DNA from: Valencia hispanica
Taxonomy: Eukaryota; Chordata; Actinopteri; Cyprinodontiformes; Valenciidae
Assembly: GCA_963556495.2 (NCBI GenBank)
Contig: OY747702.1
Span: forward strand, 9,081,193-9,145,192
Length of the DNA: 64,000 bases
Direction of reading: 5' to 3'
Both the position numbers and the translations under genes were made by a program. Below the pieces are notes generated by a model. It saw nothing but the letters and a program-made list of their open reading frames with translations, was not told the origin of the DNA and searched no databases. Of the stretch, positions 47,437-62,497 are shown one piece after another (position 1 is the first letter of the stretch; every line of letters begins with the position of its first letter).

Positions 47437-48485
47437 CCATCAATCAAACTTTACTTATAAAGCGCTTTCATGCAAACATAGCAACTCAAAGCGATTAAAA
47501 GATTAAAATGACCCCACATAAACCACAAATCAAGATCCCCAACTCCCCCCACAGAGGAAACACTGGAAGGGAGATTAAAATAACAGGTTAAAATATGAAA
47601 ATATTTTAGTAAAACATGCAGAGCACTGAAACAGACTATAATAAATATCAGTTAAAAGCTAGGCTAAAAAGGGGAATCTTGAGCCTGCGTTTGAAAAACT
47701 TTTAGTGCCCTGTCTGTTTAAGTGAAGCCCAAGGACCTCCTGCCCCAGAAAATGTGAAAGTTGTCTATAAAACCAAAGTTGCACATCACGGTGGCAGAGG
47801 AAAGCCAAGTGTTGAGAGAAAAAAGTCACTAAAACGACCACTTCCTCTGCCAACGGTGGGAGTGGGGCCGGAGATAAAAACAGACACATGATCGTTTTTT
47901 TAAAGATTAAAAAGGTGGATAAAATCACGCTTCAGGAGCTGAGACTGCTGCTCGTGAATGTCATGGGTGTGAATTAAAACTTTACTCACATGTGTGGAGT
48001 TGAATGAGGTCCAGGATCTTCTCTGCGTTGTCCATTACTGTGCCTTCAGGGAAAGACAAGAGTGAGGGCTCCTCTCATCCTTAGAGTCCACTCGATGGAG
48101 TCGCCGATGATGAGCGTAGTGGGGGGTGGGTCTGCCTGCTGTTGAAGTGGAGCACTCCTTCGCAGGTTCCAGCTCCCGTCCAGGATATGGCATGACGTGG
48201 AGTGATGCGGGAGTCGGACTGCTACACCTTCTGCTGGGAGGGATTGAGCGGTGAGCCTCCGGAGTGACAGGGACCAGGGGCTGTCAGAGGAGGAAAGGCA
48301 AGGTCCAGGGCACTGTATTTGTTTGTTAACTGATTGGGGCTTTTGGCTTTGTCACCTTCGGAGACCTGTGGTCCTCCTCTGCAGCAGAAGTCACACGGTC
48401 ATTTGGCACTGTGAGTCCGTTTGGAGACCCAGCAGTGTCCTCTCTACGGCTTCATCAGGCTGGTAGCGAAATGTGTCAGCCAGCT
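47437..48485 (-). mobile_element. Retroposon with decayed SGNH-esterase-like ORF
   Basis: Minus strand. A LINE-type 3' end lies at 47437-47500 (complement of CTTTGAGTTGCTATG, GCGCTTT, then TATAAGTAAAGTTTGATTGA). Upstream is a decayed ORF: TTLIIGDSIEWTLRM with GDS at 48098-48106, then a VLIHTHDIHEQQSQLL block (47945-47975) in place of the HxGTND motif, then VQLWFYRQLSHFLGQEVLGL and HLNRQG (about 47720-47790), where the final His motif has lost the preceding Asp. A Pro/Ser-rich linker lies at 48130-48480. The order matches the SGNH/GDSL esterase domain found in ORF1 of CR1/L2-like LINEs. No RT is seen between this ORF and the tail. Frame breaks occur near 48045 and 47930. Confidence 0.62.
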
Positions 48486-51017
<2,532 letters not shown>

Positions 51018-51018
<1 letters not shown>

Positions 51019-53614
51019 GAAGTGTGTATTTGACCGAGAAGGATAAATCTCATTTCAGGGTACCAAAATGCCAAGTCCACATCCTCATCAAAGACAATAT
51101 GATTATGATTATGAAAATGTCTCATAATGTTGTGATTAGGAGGCACAGAGAACAGAGATGGACTCAGAGAGAAAGAAATGGGCAGAATCTCTTAATGATG
51201 TTACAAAAATCATTATTCAAATGTATTGCCATCACTCTGGGACTGTTCCTTAAACTAACAATAGATTTAAAAATGAATATTCACAAATTATAAACAAAGT
51301 TTCAACTAAGCTTTTATTAACAGCTCATAGCTCTAAACTAACAAACCTTCAGTGAAGTGGTTCAGGGAGCAGATATTAGGGGTTTGATTTGTTTCCTCTC
51401 TGTTGAACATCTTAGAGCTGTGCATAATTTAAGCACAATTGAGCAGTTATGACAAATGTTTTCTGCTGTCTGCCAACAATGACAACAGAGAACTGTTGTT
51501 TTGTAGTCCTGAAGTTTAAATTTGTTTGAGAAATCATGTCTCCTTTTAGCTGCTCTACCTAAAAGAAATATTATGCATCATATCCATGATCATACTGCTA
51601 TCTCTTTACCAAAATCGCTGAGGTCATGGCCATATTTCTAGTGTTGAGTAGCTGCCCAATTTCAAAAAAACAAGTTATCTAATTTTCCACATGGTCTTTG
51701 AGTGGAGAATGTTGTTTGGTTTCATTCATCCAGCTCATCCTGTTTCCACCCCCAGCCAAATGATAACGCTGCAGAGGCCCATTGTCTTTGATTCCACAGG
51801 TGGTCATCCTGATCTCTGATGTTAGAAAGTCAACAGAATGTGACTCTCCCATGTGACACTGTGTTGATTTTTTATGAGACACAACTGTTTGTGATTTCCA
51901 ACTATGATTGTAAACCATTTTCCCATTTGAGAAATGGGTAGGACAAATGTTTGTGCCACTATATATGTGCTGTCATTCCTTTGAATAACAGGGAAAGTTT
52001 GCATTTTGCTGACAATCTGATGCGTGAGTTCTCCCTCTGCAGAGATTTTAAATAAAACTGTCAAGCATTGTAAAGCATCTAAATTGGGATTAGCAATCTG
52101 CTTTAAGAGACAAAGGCTTTGGGGAATCGGCTTGGGCCCGAAAGTATCTGTCCAGGGTCATTTTTCTTCTATTGTGAATGAACAGTGCTGAGTATCATAG
52201 TGTTGAAGGTCTGTTTTTCATACCACACAGCCTCTAAAGAAATATACATTGCAGTGACAGAAAGAAGTTCCAACAAACTGTAGAACATGAGATTCAGAAG
52301 GAGTGGTGTGGCTTTGCAGTGAGGTGAAGAAGATGCTGGGCCAGAAGCAAAGCTCTTAGTTATGTTCTTCGTCTTCAGAAGAACAAGATCCAGGGTACAA
52401 GTGGTTCAAATAAACTTCATGTGTAATGTGCCTGATTTTATTCTAGTAGTGAATATGAGGAGCTCTGTTATCACTGGAGAGACTGGACTAGAATTTCAGC
52501 TCCTCAGAATCACAAAGTGTCACTTGAGAGAGTCCAGCCTCTGATTCCTTGACCCCTGCCTTTGAAGATTTTCTGGCTATGTTCTATTGTGGAAGGAGGC
52601 CCAGTACTTGCTTATGGAACAATATGCAATGTTGGACCACTGACGACTAGTTCATAGTTTTAACAAACATATTGTGGTTTGTTTGTTTTCTCACTGACCA
52701 GTACTGTGCCTGCTCCCACTCTTTGCATTGATGGGTTTTTTAGGCCCCGCTTTACAGTAGACACTCTCTCAGCTCTGTAGTGACTGCTTGAATAAATTAT
52801 GTACAACACAACCTGAAGGAAGTGTCCTTTTATAGTTCCAAATTGTGGTGCTGCACTGTTTGTTGACCCATTTATGTTGAGCTTGTGTGGTAAAATTTTG
52901 TCCTAACTTTATTTACCTGTTGAAAATGCTACATGCTAACTTACCTCTCGTAGTTTTTTCATACAATGTACTCTACTTTGAACCATTGCAACATAACATG
53001 AGTACTTGTGTTATTGCTTCATGTCGTTTCGATTGATGGACCCTTTAATTCAACTCTGCTCTGATAACTAATGCAAACACATACCTCTCACTATTTCGTC
53101 CGTCCTCTTCCTTTATATTATGTTATTACATGCAACAACGTAGCAGTACTGCTTTTCAACCAACAATAATTACATCACAACATTCCCCAGATGGTCTGAG
53201 CGCAAACATGCAGGTCCCCGTCAACAGTTTCAGTTCTTATAATCCTCAGAGTCGCTAGAACCATTTGGTCAAAAAAACACAGCCGCCTGCGAAGAACAAA
53301 AATCCACCAATACCTGGCATTCCCCTCTAAAAACGCTTATTACGGTCTATTTTAAAAGTTCAAGCACCAAATATACCTTAAAATGCACACACAGTGGAAA
53401 CCGTCTTAAAGCTACTGCAGATGCTAATATCTACAGTCTTATTTCCGCTCTTGGGGTACAGTCAATCAGCACCAAGAAAAAAAAATACGTCTCTCTATAT
53501 CCCTTTTTTCTTAATACACTGGGTTCACTCATATAGTGATACAGGATGTCTTTGTTTTCTCAGTTTGTATGTTACCTCCAAGAACGAATGTAAATTTATA
53601 TTAGTTGAAGACAA
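51018..53614. other. No recognised gene
   Basis: Unique-looking sequence with only short motif-less ORFs; no transposon ends noticed. Confidence 0.5.
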
Positions 53615-53655
53615 TGGATGGACGGACGGACGGACGGATGGACGGTCAGTCGGTC
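53615..53655. repeat. (GGAC)n short tandem repeat
   Basis: About six GGAC units with GGAT variants at the edges. Confidence 0.9.
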
Positions 53656-55740
53656 ATTGCCTGGAGAAATGTTTGGTTTATCTTAAGTTAAAGGCACATG
53701 GCACTGTGTGTGTGTGCATTGACATATAAAACGTCAAACTTGTTTGTCACAACTTTCCATAGACACAGGGAGAGACAGAGAATCATTGTAGCAAGTTACA
53801 ATCAGTAATCGTTGTTTTAGTAGAATGAATATTAGCACGGGGGCAGCCATTTGCAACCAATTGCAGTTTATCTAAAAGCTTGACGTTTTGCAGTTCTGTC
53901 ATCTGAGCAATTTTACTGAGTAGGTCAAACTAAGGGGTCAAGAAGATTATGTATGAGAAAATCTGAAATATATGACACTTGATGAGTGGTTAATGTGATC
54001 AATTAATTTTAAGTGATGCAATAACAGTATGCTAGATAAACACATTAAAGTGATGATTGTCTGTATGGCTTTAATGGTGTATTTACAAAGTGTGCATTGT
54101 GAGTGAAGGTTACAATGTTTATTTAAAACATCTATAATTACATCTAATTATTGTGCCCTATCTGTTGTTGAAAATTGTCATTTCTGGGTATTTTTCACTT
54201 GGAGTCTTGGATTCTATTTGCTTTTTCCAGATGAATGTAGGATTTGTTGTAAGTGAATGAACACTTCAACAGCTCAACGGGATGTGAATATTATGCCTGA
54301 CTGTATTCATGACACATCATGCATTTTCAATAGAATATGCATCTGGTGTGCAGGCAGGCCAGTCAAGTGTGTACACGCTGGGTCTATGAAGCTACGCTGT
54401 TGGAAGTCATTCAGAATGAGGTATGCCATCATACTGGTGAAATAACAGAGGACCATCAAGGAAAAGACTTTGGCTTGATGAACGTATATGTTTTTCTAAA
54501 AATGCTATATATATGTCAGCCCGTGTGTGAGATTGATTCAGGCTACATAATGCACCTTTATTTAACATTAGCATAACTTTCTGGTCCCACTTTTGGAATA
54601 AGAGATTAAAATTCTACCTAATAAAAATTATAAAAAAGAGAAAACCACCCACCAATGTAAACAAGCTACTTTTGTTTTATTTAAACAATCCAGTGCAAGA
54701 AAATATCTTAAAATCTTAACTCTTGAATCATACTGATCAGTTATAACATTTTCATTTTTGGAATATTATGAACCAACAAACCAATTAACATGGAATATGG
54801 CTGATATCTCAGGCCATTTTCCATGAACCCTGAACACTGCAGTGATCAAAGGTAGTTAAAAGAAATATGGATGCAATAATTACTTAACTGCAATCTCATA
54901 TCTAACCTCACATTTTTGGTGAGGTTAGATATGATAAATGGCAGTTTAGGTTTTTATTGGATGCCAGAGCTGCAAATGACCCTTTGGATAACTTACTGAC
55001 ACTTGAACATTTACTGTACTATCACAGTACAATATTAATTTGGTTTTAATCTTACTTGGGATACCAGGAATACTTTATATGATGTGCCAAGATCACATTT
55101 GGAGTTACTGGAGGAAACATCTTCAAAGCACTTTTTTCAATATCTGCATGCTCCCTTAAGCTCAAAATAGGCTTCTGATATAAGATCCACTTGGGTTGAC
55201 CAGATACAACCCATAATGGGAAAAACAGCAGGGCACCCTATGTAGTTCTTACCTGGCTCTTAAATGAGTAATGTGAAAATCAGTTGAAGATGCGCAACCC
55301 ATCTAGGTGCCATAACCCATGAGTGTTCCTGCATCAAATTTATAGAGATAATTACAATGGGCCCATTATCTGTGGACAAGCCCATTTCCCACCTGTATGG
55401 ATTTCTTATGTATGAAGGTGGGGGATCATTGATTCAGTCCATAGTAAATTTGGCATATTTTTTGGTAGATGTCTGATCCACATGCATGTAAGGTCTTGTA
55501 AGACCAGTAAAATTTAAGAAGTTTATTGAACAGAGAAATGGGTATGAATGTGTCAGGAACCGGGGACTGGAGCACTGGAAGGATAAAGCAGGGGATTAAG
55601 TTACTGATAGTTGGAGAGGGGTTGTTAGTTGGAGAGGGATGTTTTGGGAGGGGCCTTGGTAGTGGAATTAAAAAAATCTCTCTCTCCGTCAAACACTCCG
55701 GACAGCAGCTTTAATATAGAAAGTACTCTTACATCAGTTC
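53656..55740. other. No recognised gene; one strong hairpin
   Basis: No coding feature found. A perfect 16-bp inverted repeat lies at 54896-54934. Confidence 0.5.
54896..54934. repeat. Perfect 16-bp hairpin
   Basis: Left arm 54896-54911, seven-base loop 54912-54918, right arm 54919-54934. All 16 pairs match. It is too short for a typical miRNA precursor, and no adjacent transposon end is seen. Confidence 0.85.
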
Positions 55741-56141
55741 TTCCGTTCTTTCTGTGTCTCTGCTCTGTCTTCTCAAACCCCCAGACGGTCATGGCAGATG
55801 GCCGCTCGTACTGAGCCAGGTTCTGGTTCTGGTTCTGTTGGAGGTTTCTTCCTGTTAAAGGGGAGTTTTTCCTCTCCACTCTCACTACATGCTTGCTCAG
55901 TATGACAGATTGCTGAGGGATTGCTGTGGCTGGAGTCTACATCAACAGGGCGTCAGCCAACTGTCAGTCAATGACTCGATGTAATCTGTTGGGATTCTTT
56001 AAATTGGAAACTAGCTAAAACTTTAAACTGATTGGAATGTTTGTATGATTGCATTGAAATGACTTTTCTTGTTAAGTGCCTTGAAATGACATCTGTTGTG
56101 AATCGGCGCTATATAAATAAACTGAATTTAATTGAATTGGT
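55741..56141 (+). mobile_element. LINE 3'-UTR copy (five-copy family), plus strand
   Basis: Reverse-orientation counterpart of 27767-28170: GGAGGTTTCTTCCTGTTAAA, CTTGTTAAGTGCCTTGAAAT, GGCGCTATATAAATAAACTG and an AATTTAATTGAATTGG tail. 5'-truncated near 55741, with an internal gap relative to the other copies. Confidence 0.88.
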
Positions 56142-56249
56142 GATAATCAAGAGGTGGTGGCGAAGATCCAAGGAGAGGTTCTGGATGTTTTGAGGGTGGC
56201 AAAGATGTGACTAACTTTTTGACAGGAGATGATCTTTGATGGTGAATAA

Positions 56250-56826
56250 TACAGGTGAAACTCTAAAAATTTCAATATTGTGCAAAACTTCATTTATTTC
56301 AGTAATCAACTTAAAAGGTGAAACTAATATATTGATATATACTCATTACATGCAATTCGAGATACTTCAAGCTTTTAATTGTTTTAAATTTGATGATTAT
56401 GGCTTACAGCTTATGAAAACCTTTAATTCAAAATCTGAGAAAATTTGAATATTGTAAAAAGGTTCAAAATTCTAGGCTCAAAGTGTCACACTCTAATTAG
56501 CTAATTATTCAAAACACCTTAAAAAGGGTTCCTGAGCTTTTAAATGGTCTCTCAGTTCAGTAGGAATCAAGATCATCGGGAAGACTGCTGACCTGACAGC
56601 AGTCTTCCATAAGGAGGGAAAGCCTCCAAAGTTAATTGCAAAAGAAGTTGGTTGCTCCCAAAGTGCTGTAAGCCATAATCATCAAAATTATAATAAATAA
56701 AGGCTTTAAACATCTCGCTTTGCATGTAATAATTGCTATATCATATATAAGTTTCACCTTTTAAGTTGAAGTACTGAAATAAATGAAGTTTTGCAGGATA
56801 TTCTAATTTTTCACGTTTCACCTGTA
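56250..56826. mobile_element. Tc1/mariner miniature element with TA duplication
   Basis: Element 56252-56824 (573 bp), flanked by TA on both sides, with ~75-bp inverted repeats that start CAGGTGAAAC and include GCAAAACTTCATTTATTTCA. Between them, at about 56610-56690, a plus-strand piece reads KEGKPPKLIAKEVGCSQSAV, the helix-turn-helix start of a Tc1-like transposase. The rest of the gene is deleted, so the copy is non-autonomous. Confidence 0.9.
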
Positions 56827-57189
56827 TGATGGCTTACTGGTATGGAGAGGAGGGCGAACAGAAGGCATGCAGGTGATGGAGATCATGGTGAGGAGGCTAT
56901 TACAGTTCTTGGAGGTAGAAATGGTTACACTGAAGTTAGATTACATGATTATGATGATGATGATCGCCAGTGGTGGAATGAATCGAGATGATGAGCAGAG
57001 CTTGAGTTTGTGTGGAGCAAGGAGTAAACCCAGGAAGGGAATCGCTAAGTTACAGGTAACCTTTGAAGTTGGTGTAGATTCATCCAGGACATAGTAGTCT
57101 TGAGAGTTAAAAGACAAAGGCAACAGGACTTCTCTTGTTATCCTGAAGACGTACCTTAGCTAAAGCTGACCAGGAAATGATAAACAGAA
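56827..57189. other. No recognised gene
   Basis: Spacer between the Tc1 miniature element and the decayed Gypsy fragment. A 75-codon ORF has no motif. Confidence 0.4.
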
Positions 57190-58072
57190 GTTCCTCAGAT
57201 TACAAAGGACACCAGTGTTTTCCCTGGTCCCACAGAACCATTGATTTTGTAACCAGACTTCAAAAGATATAACCACCATATTCACTATAACAGATAGTTT
57301 CTCTAAAGCCTGCCATCTTGTCCCCCTCATGAAACGTCCCACCATATTCCAGAACGCCAAGCTCCTTGTGAAACTTGTCTTCCGTCTGCATGGTATACCC
57401 CAGGTAATTCTGTCTGACTATGACCCTCAATTAATCTCCCATGTCTGGAAACAGTTCTGTTCAGCCCTCGGTGCCAAAGTCTGCCTCCAGTCCAACGATC
57501 AGACAGAACGAATGAAGAAAGAGCTTGAAGCCGCTCTCAGATGTCTTACTTATAACAATCCCACAGACTGGAGTCAATTCCGTCCATTGGTCGAGTATTC
57601 ACACAACTCTCACATTTCCTCTGCTACTGGTCCATCCCCTTTTGAAGTCTCCCTTGGCTATCAACCACCTGTTCCCATCTGATGAAAAGAACATATCTGT
57701 CACCTCTGTCCATCGTCATATCCATCGTTGCGAGCACATTTGTTCTAAGACTTCCGTTGCCCTTTAATGAACCGTCGAATAGCTGACCAAAAAAAGGACT
57801 CCTACACACCTGGTCAAATGGTTTGTCTCTTCTCCTGGGACATTCCATTAGAATACATCTCCAAGAAACTCTCCCCCAGGTTCATTGGCCCCTAAAGATA
57901 GAGTCCGTCATCAGTCCATCCGCTGTCTGTCTTCGCCTCCCTGCCAGTCTCTGGATACACCCCATATTTCATGTCTCCCAAATCAAACCAGTCCACTCTA
58001 GTACCTTGTATCACTTCTTTTTGTATCACCACTTATATCAGAAACTTTTTATGTTGCAATACATGTGGTAAA
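57190..58072 (+). pseudogene. Ty3/Gypsy integrase fragment (chromovirus-like)
   Basis: Decayed pieces begin with PWSHRTIDFVT and SFSKACHLVP-like sequence (57215-57330). ORF 57329-57682 follows with RLHGIPQVILSDYDPQ, where the Asp is the second catalytic residue. The HPQ segment before the Glu (NDQTERMKK) has been shortened, so DDE spacing is lost. LEAALRCLTYNNPTDW and SSATGPSPFEVSLGYQPP follow. A third frame (57823-58071) has RFIGP-like and RLPASLWIHPIFHVSQIKPV, the C-terminal GPY domain end. No RT, gag or LTR remains beside it. Confidence 0.82.
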
Positions 58073-58225
58073 AGGGTTATATTTTTAGATCTTTTCCTAT
58101 TTTGTTTACCATTCAAAGTATTTTCAGTTACATTTTAAAGTTACATTTAGCCAGAGGTACTATTTGTTGTGCTTTTTGAAGCAATCTGTATTATTATATT
58201 GTATTCATAATAAAAACAAAACGCA

Positions 58226-59503
58226 GAGTCTTGCAAAAGTATTCATACCCTTTGCCAATTGTGTCAAAAAACTGGGATTTTCTGTAAAAGCACAACACAC
58301 AGTATGCATAACTTTGAAGTAAAGGAAAAACTGATACTGAGTTTTAGTTAGTTCCTTTTCTTATTTAGTTTTATTATCATGTTAGTGTATTCCTTGTTTT
58401 TATTATTTATTTCTGGCACTTCCTTGTTTCCGTATTTCTTCTTGCTCTTAGATATTTTCACCTTTTTGTTTCTGTGTCCACCTTTTCATTTGTGTTTCCC
58501 TAGTCAAGTAATCTTAATTTATTCCTCTAGTTTTGGTTTCTTTTTGTTCTTCAGAGGTCCCTTGAGTTTTCACTTAGATTCTTAGATATATTATCTTAGT
58601 TATACTTTCTAGTTTGCTCTTCTTCTCTCTAGTATTTAGGATCGTTTTCTGTCTCTTCTCTTGCCTCCTCATTTCTCTGTTTCCCTTGCCATTCTGTATT
58701 CCTTCCCAGCTACTGACTGTTTTTTTACCTGCTCTCTCCCTCTCACCTGCAGCTGCTTCTCTTAATTAGTCCTCAGCCTCTTCTCTTCCACTTCCTCACT
58801 CCCTCCTCAGTATTTACACAGCACTCATTCAGTCAATACTCGCTGGTCGTCGTCAAACCTTCTTGTCTGTTTCGTGTTTTCCCTGTCGCTGCATTTTTTG
58901 GTCCTCCTGAGTTTTGTAAGATCTTGTTCCTTGTTTTTTTGTTGCAATTAAATCATTCTAATTTTACTTGCTGCATTTGGGTCATTTTAAATTCACAAAC
59001 ATGACATAGTCATCGGACTGTTTTAACAGGAAAGCTCAGAAGAGTCAACAAAAATGAATGTGAAAACAGGTGTAGGGGTGAACCTCCTTTTCGTTGCAAG
59101 TCCTTTTGAGTCTTGGAAACTGCTGTTTGCGGGCATTGGTGAACATCAACTTTCTCATCTTGCATCAGATTTTCAGTTGGATCAAGGAAGGTCTATACTT
59201 TGAATGTTCTCCAGCAAGCCTTCAAATACCAGCTGAATTTATACTGAGATTCATTTACACACGGAGATTTTACTAACAAAGGCATATAGTTTTTTTTATA
59301 CAGTGATATCAGAGTAAAGGGGGCACTATAGAAATGCACAACACACTTTTCAGATTTGAATTTGCACAAACGTATTAACAACAATGCATGGATTTTGTTT
59401 CACTTCAGAATGATGCACTACGTTGTCAAATAGTCTCATTACAACAGATTGTACAGTGAACACTCAAAACATGTTCAGTGGTTATGAAGGCTTTTGCAAG
59501 GTA
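58226..59503. mobile_element. Tc1-like transposon split by an LTR-like insert
   Basis: The left end (GTCTTGCAAAAGTATTCATA at about 58231, then GTAAAAGCACAACACACAGT) and right end (AAATGCACAACACACTTTTC near 59332, GGCTTTTGCAAGGTACT at 59487-59503) match the inverted ends of a widespread fish Tc1 family. Between them, 58341-59006 is unrelated (see separate entry). No transposase is preserved. Confidence 0.72.
58341..59006 (+). repeat. Candidate solo LTR inside the Tc1 copy
   Basis: A ~665-bp pyrimidine-rich block ends GCTGCATTTGGGTC, then ACAAACATGACA, the usual 3' end of fish Gypsy LTRs, and contains a CAATTAAA possible polyadenylation signal. The left edge (TGAGTTTTAG) is a guess from where Tc1 sequence stops. 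No clear target duplication was found. Confidence 0.45.
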
Positions 59504-59531
59504 CTTATCCTGTGACCCAGTGTTTAAGGCA

Positions 59532-60230
59532 AACCCCTCCTTTCCACCGGACGCGTAAGCAGCACGTTACAGGAGCAGCACGTCACACGCAGCTGATAGC
59601 CACCACTGTAGTCAATCGAACCCTTTCCACGGGAGGCGAAAGCAGCACGAGTCTGCCGCGTCTGTTGAGCGACATGTCCCAGCACTTTTCTAAATATACG
59701 CGGCAGTCCTACTTTCTAACCAGTACGCCTCTGAAACACGTAAATTTCTACATTTTGGATAGGGGAGACAGAAAATATACGGCTCGGCACCGGAAATTTT
59801 CAAAATAAAAGAAACGTGCTGCTTTGCGGTTGCTTTACTTAAAAAAAAGATCACTACCTGTGCGGCCGGTGAGAAGTCAGTACCTCGCGGGAGGGGGCGA
59901 TTTTGGATATTCCCTGACATAACACAAACTTATTGGCGAATATAAAACAGACATAACATAAAACACCAACCTTTTGGAGTCATGTTGTTGTCTATTCCTG
60001 GTTATTATTGTCATAGACGTTTATATGTGTCTATGGCTGTTGTGTTTACTGACAAAACCACGCGTGATTTTGCTAATCTCGCGCGATTTCGTGCTCTCTC
60101 GGTGACAGCTGCTTCCCTGCTGCTATGCACCTCATAGCACCCGGTGGAAAGGGCCAAGCAGGAGAATACGAAAGTGAAACGTGCTGCTCATGTAACGTGC
60201 CGCTTACGCGTCCGGTGGAAAAGAGGGGTT
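59532..60230. mobile_element. Inverted-repeat DNA transposon (MITE-like), 0.7 kb
   Basis: Both ends carry a ~40-bp inverted repeat with three mismatches, starting AACCCCTCYTTTCCACCGG and including ACGCGTAAGC and CACGTTACA. Subterminal copies of TTTCCACSGG and AGCAGCACG recur inside, e.g. 59620-59650 and, inverted, 60138-60155. No transposase is encoded. The superfamily is not certain: a possible AGTGT duplication lies near 59518 and 60231, but it is offset from the repeat edge on the left. Confidence 0.8.
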
Positions 60231-62497
60231 AGTGTGTCACCATCTCTATAAACTGATAATCATCAATAACATGAACAAACAGTGAGTTCTGCTGTCTGGG
60301 TCTTCCATTAGGGTGAAGGTAATATTAGGATACATGGAATAAACAGAGAAAGGAGGTCACACAGGAGGAGGGAAGCAGCAGAAGGTGTTTATTCCCCTTT
60401 TTTGTGTACAGACATATACAGTAGATGTAAGAGAACAGCAGGCATCTGCTGTGCGAGGTTACGCCGTGGCTTGTAGCGCAAAGAGCAAAGCACCTCTGCC
60501 TGATGTATAGCTGCTCCAAGCAGCGTGAGGTATACCCCCTGCTTGGCATGCACTTCTGTCAGAAAGAGACTCCACACGTCAGGAGGATTGCATGAACTCC
60601 AGAGAGGAGGGAGTGGGATGGATGTGACCATGGTGACAGAAGATAGACAGTTTTCCCTACTTTGCCGCAGCTGTTGTATTGTAAGAAAGCGGCTGATTGT
60701 GCACTTTTCTCCCCCCAAGAAAACCTGGCCTAATGAGGCAAATTCGGCATCCATTTATACTTGCAGGGCTTAGAATGTAAGCACTGGTGACAGATATTCC
60801 TCAGTATTTCACTTTTCCTCCTTGTGTCTCCCCACACTTCATGCCATGATTGACTGATGTCAGCCTGAAGCACAGACCGTCGGTCCGCCTCTGCCATGCC
60901 GCAGTGTCACCACCGCATCTTGCCGTGACACTCCAAACGAGCTCAAAGACTCGTCGTTTGGTTGGACGTTTTCATCATGCTATGTGACAGTTGCCTCATG
61001 TTGCATCAATGGCACATTTAAGATAGAGACTTGACTGTTGTGGATCCATAGAGTTAAAAATACGGGGAACTTGTTTTTAACTGTTAATGACAAACAAGCA
61101 GCTGCATACTGATTTCAAGTTTTTCTGCAGCTTCTCTATTAGAATATCTCCCTTCCACGATATTAGCAAAATGATGCCAAAATGGAAAAAACAACAAAAA
61201 ACTAACAAATAAAAGATAAAAAGAATTGCAGCAACTGCAAGCATGACACGTAACAGAGCCGAATATTATTATGAAGAAAACCATGTGGTATGTTGTGCCG
61301 CAGATAGGTAGGATTTGGCTATGAATATTTATGAATAATTGCTTAGGGCAATTATTCATAAGATTAATAATTTTATGTAAAAATTACCAAGTTTAGGGGC
61401 AGCATCCTGTTGGATTCCAGGAACATTTATATATATATAGCCAAATTGTTCAGTCTCAGATAATTAAACAATAGATGAAGGAATAAGTTCTAACGCTGTG
61501 GACATTAATTGTATGCATCACTCCAAGGAATCCCAGACAACTTCTCATTAAGATAAGGGGACTTTATTTAGGAAATAGAAAATCCCATCTATTCTAAAGC
61601 ATGCAAAAATTACTACAGATCTTAGACAATAATAATTGGTGAACATTAAACACAATTAACATGAAATGAAATCAGTGAGACAGCTGAGGTTCGGGTCAGA
61701 AAAGGAGGGGGGCCCTCACTCCAGAAAGCCCAAATCACAGATGGCCTGTGGGACAAAGTCATACATCTCAGCTCTGTGCCAAGATGGAGGGGTGCACATG
61801 GAGCCTAAGAAAGAATCATAAAACTAGCTTTGGCTAAAGGAGCACATGGGGGAAGCGTCCATGTGGTAGGCCTCTGCTTTAGCGACAGACTAAAGACAAT
61901 GGAGTTAAACTTTTCAGCTAAGACCAGCTAATGCAGGCCGGACCGAGCCCGACTGCCAATGGAGTTATCAGGGAGGGAGAGAGAGGGAAAACAAGAGGAA
62001 GGAAAAAAGAAAGGCGTGATCTGCTCAGGATAAAACAGACAGTTTCAAAGATAGCAATTTCACAGCTAAGACTTATACGTGCGACGACGCAAAAATGAGC
62101 AAACAGGTACAGCGCTTAAAAACACTTTAACCAACAATGAATGAGATCTAACTCGTTAAAACTCTATTTTCTCTGTTTATCTATGCCCAGACACATTATT
62201 AGTATAAATGAACCGGTTCAGTCCTACTTTGCCTTGAAGGAGGTCCAGTCCACTAGGAGGAGATTGAATTGTGTCCATAGTTGAGCAAGAAAAGGAAGAG
62301 TTATAAAAAAAAAACCTGTACAGGATTTTAAGGACCTTGTGTGGCCCAAAGGCAGGCTGGATGGCCTGTAGGTCGATGTCTAATGAACTGTCTTGGAACA
62401 GCTCTTATGTCGTGCACTCTGGTTACGCAGACGGGGTGCGCACTTCGAAGTTTTGAAATGAGTTCTTCCCCGGTCCAGCGGGTCAGAACAAAAGAGA

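Noticed and set aside
60389..60754. Minus-strand 121-codon ORF as a host gene
   Set aside because: No motif, no splice context and atypical composition; likely chance.
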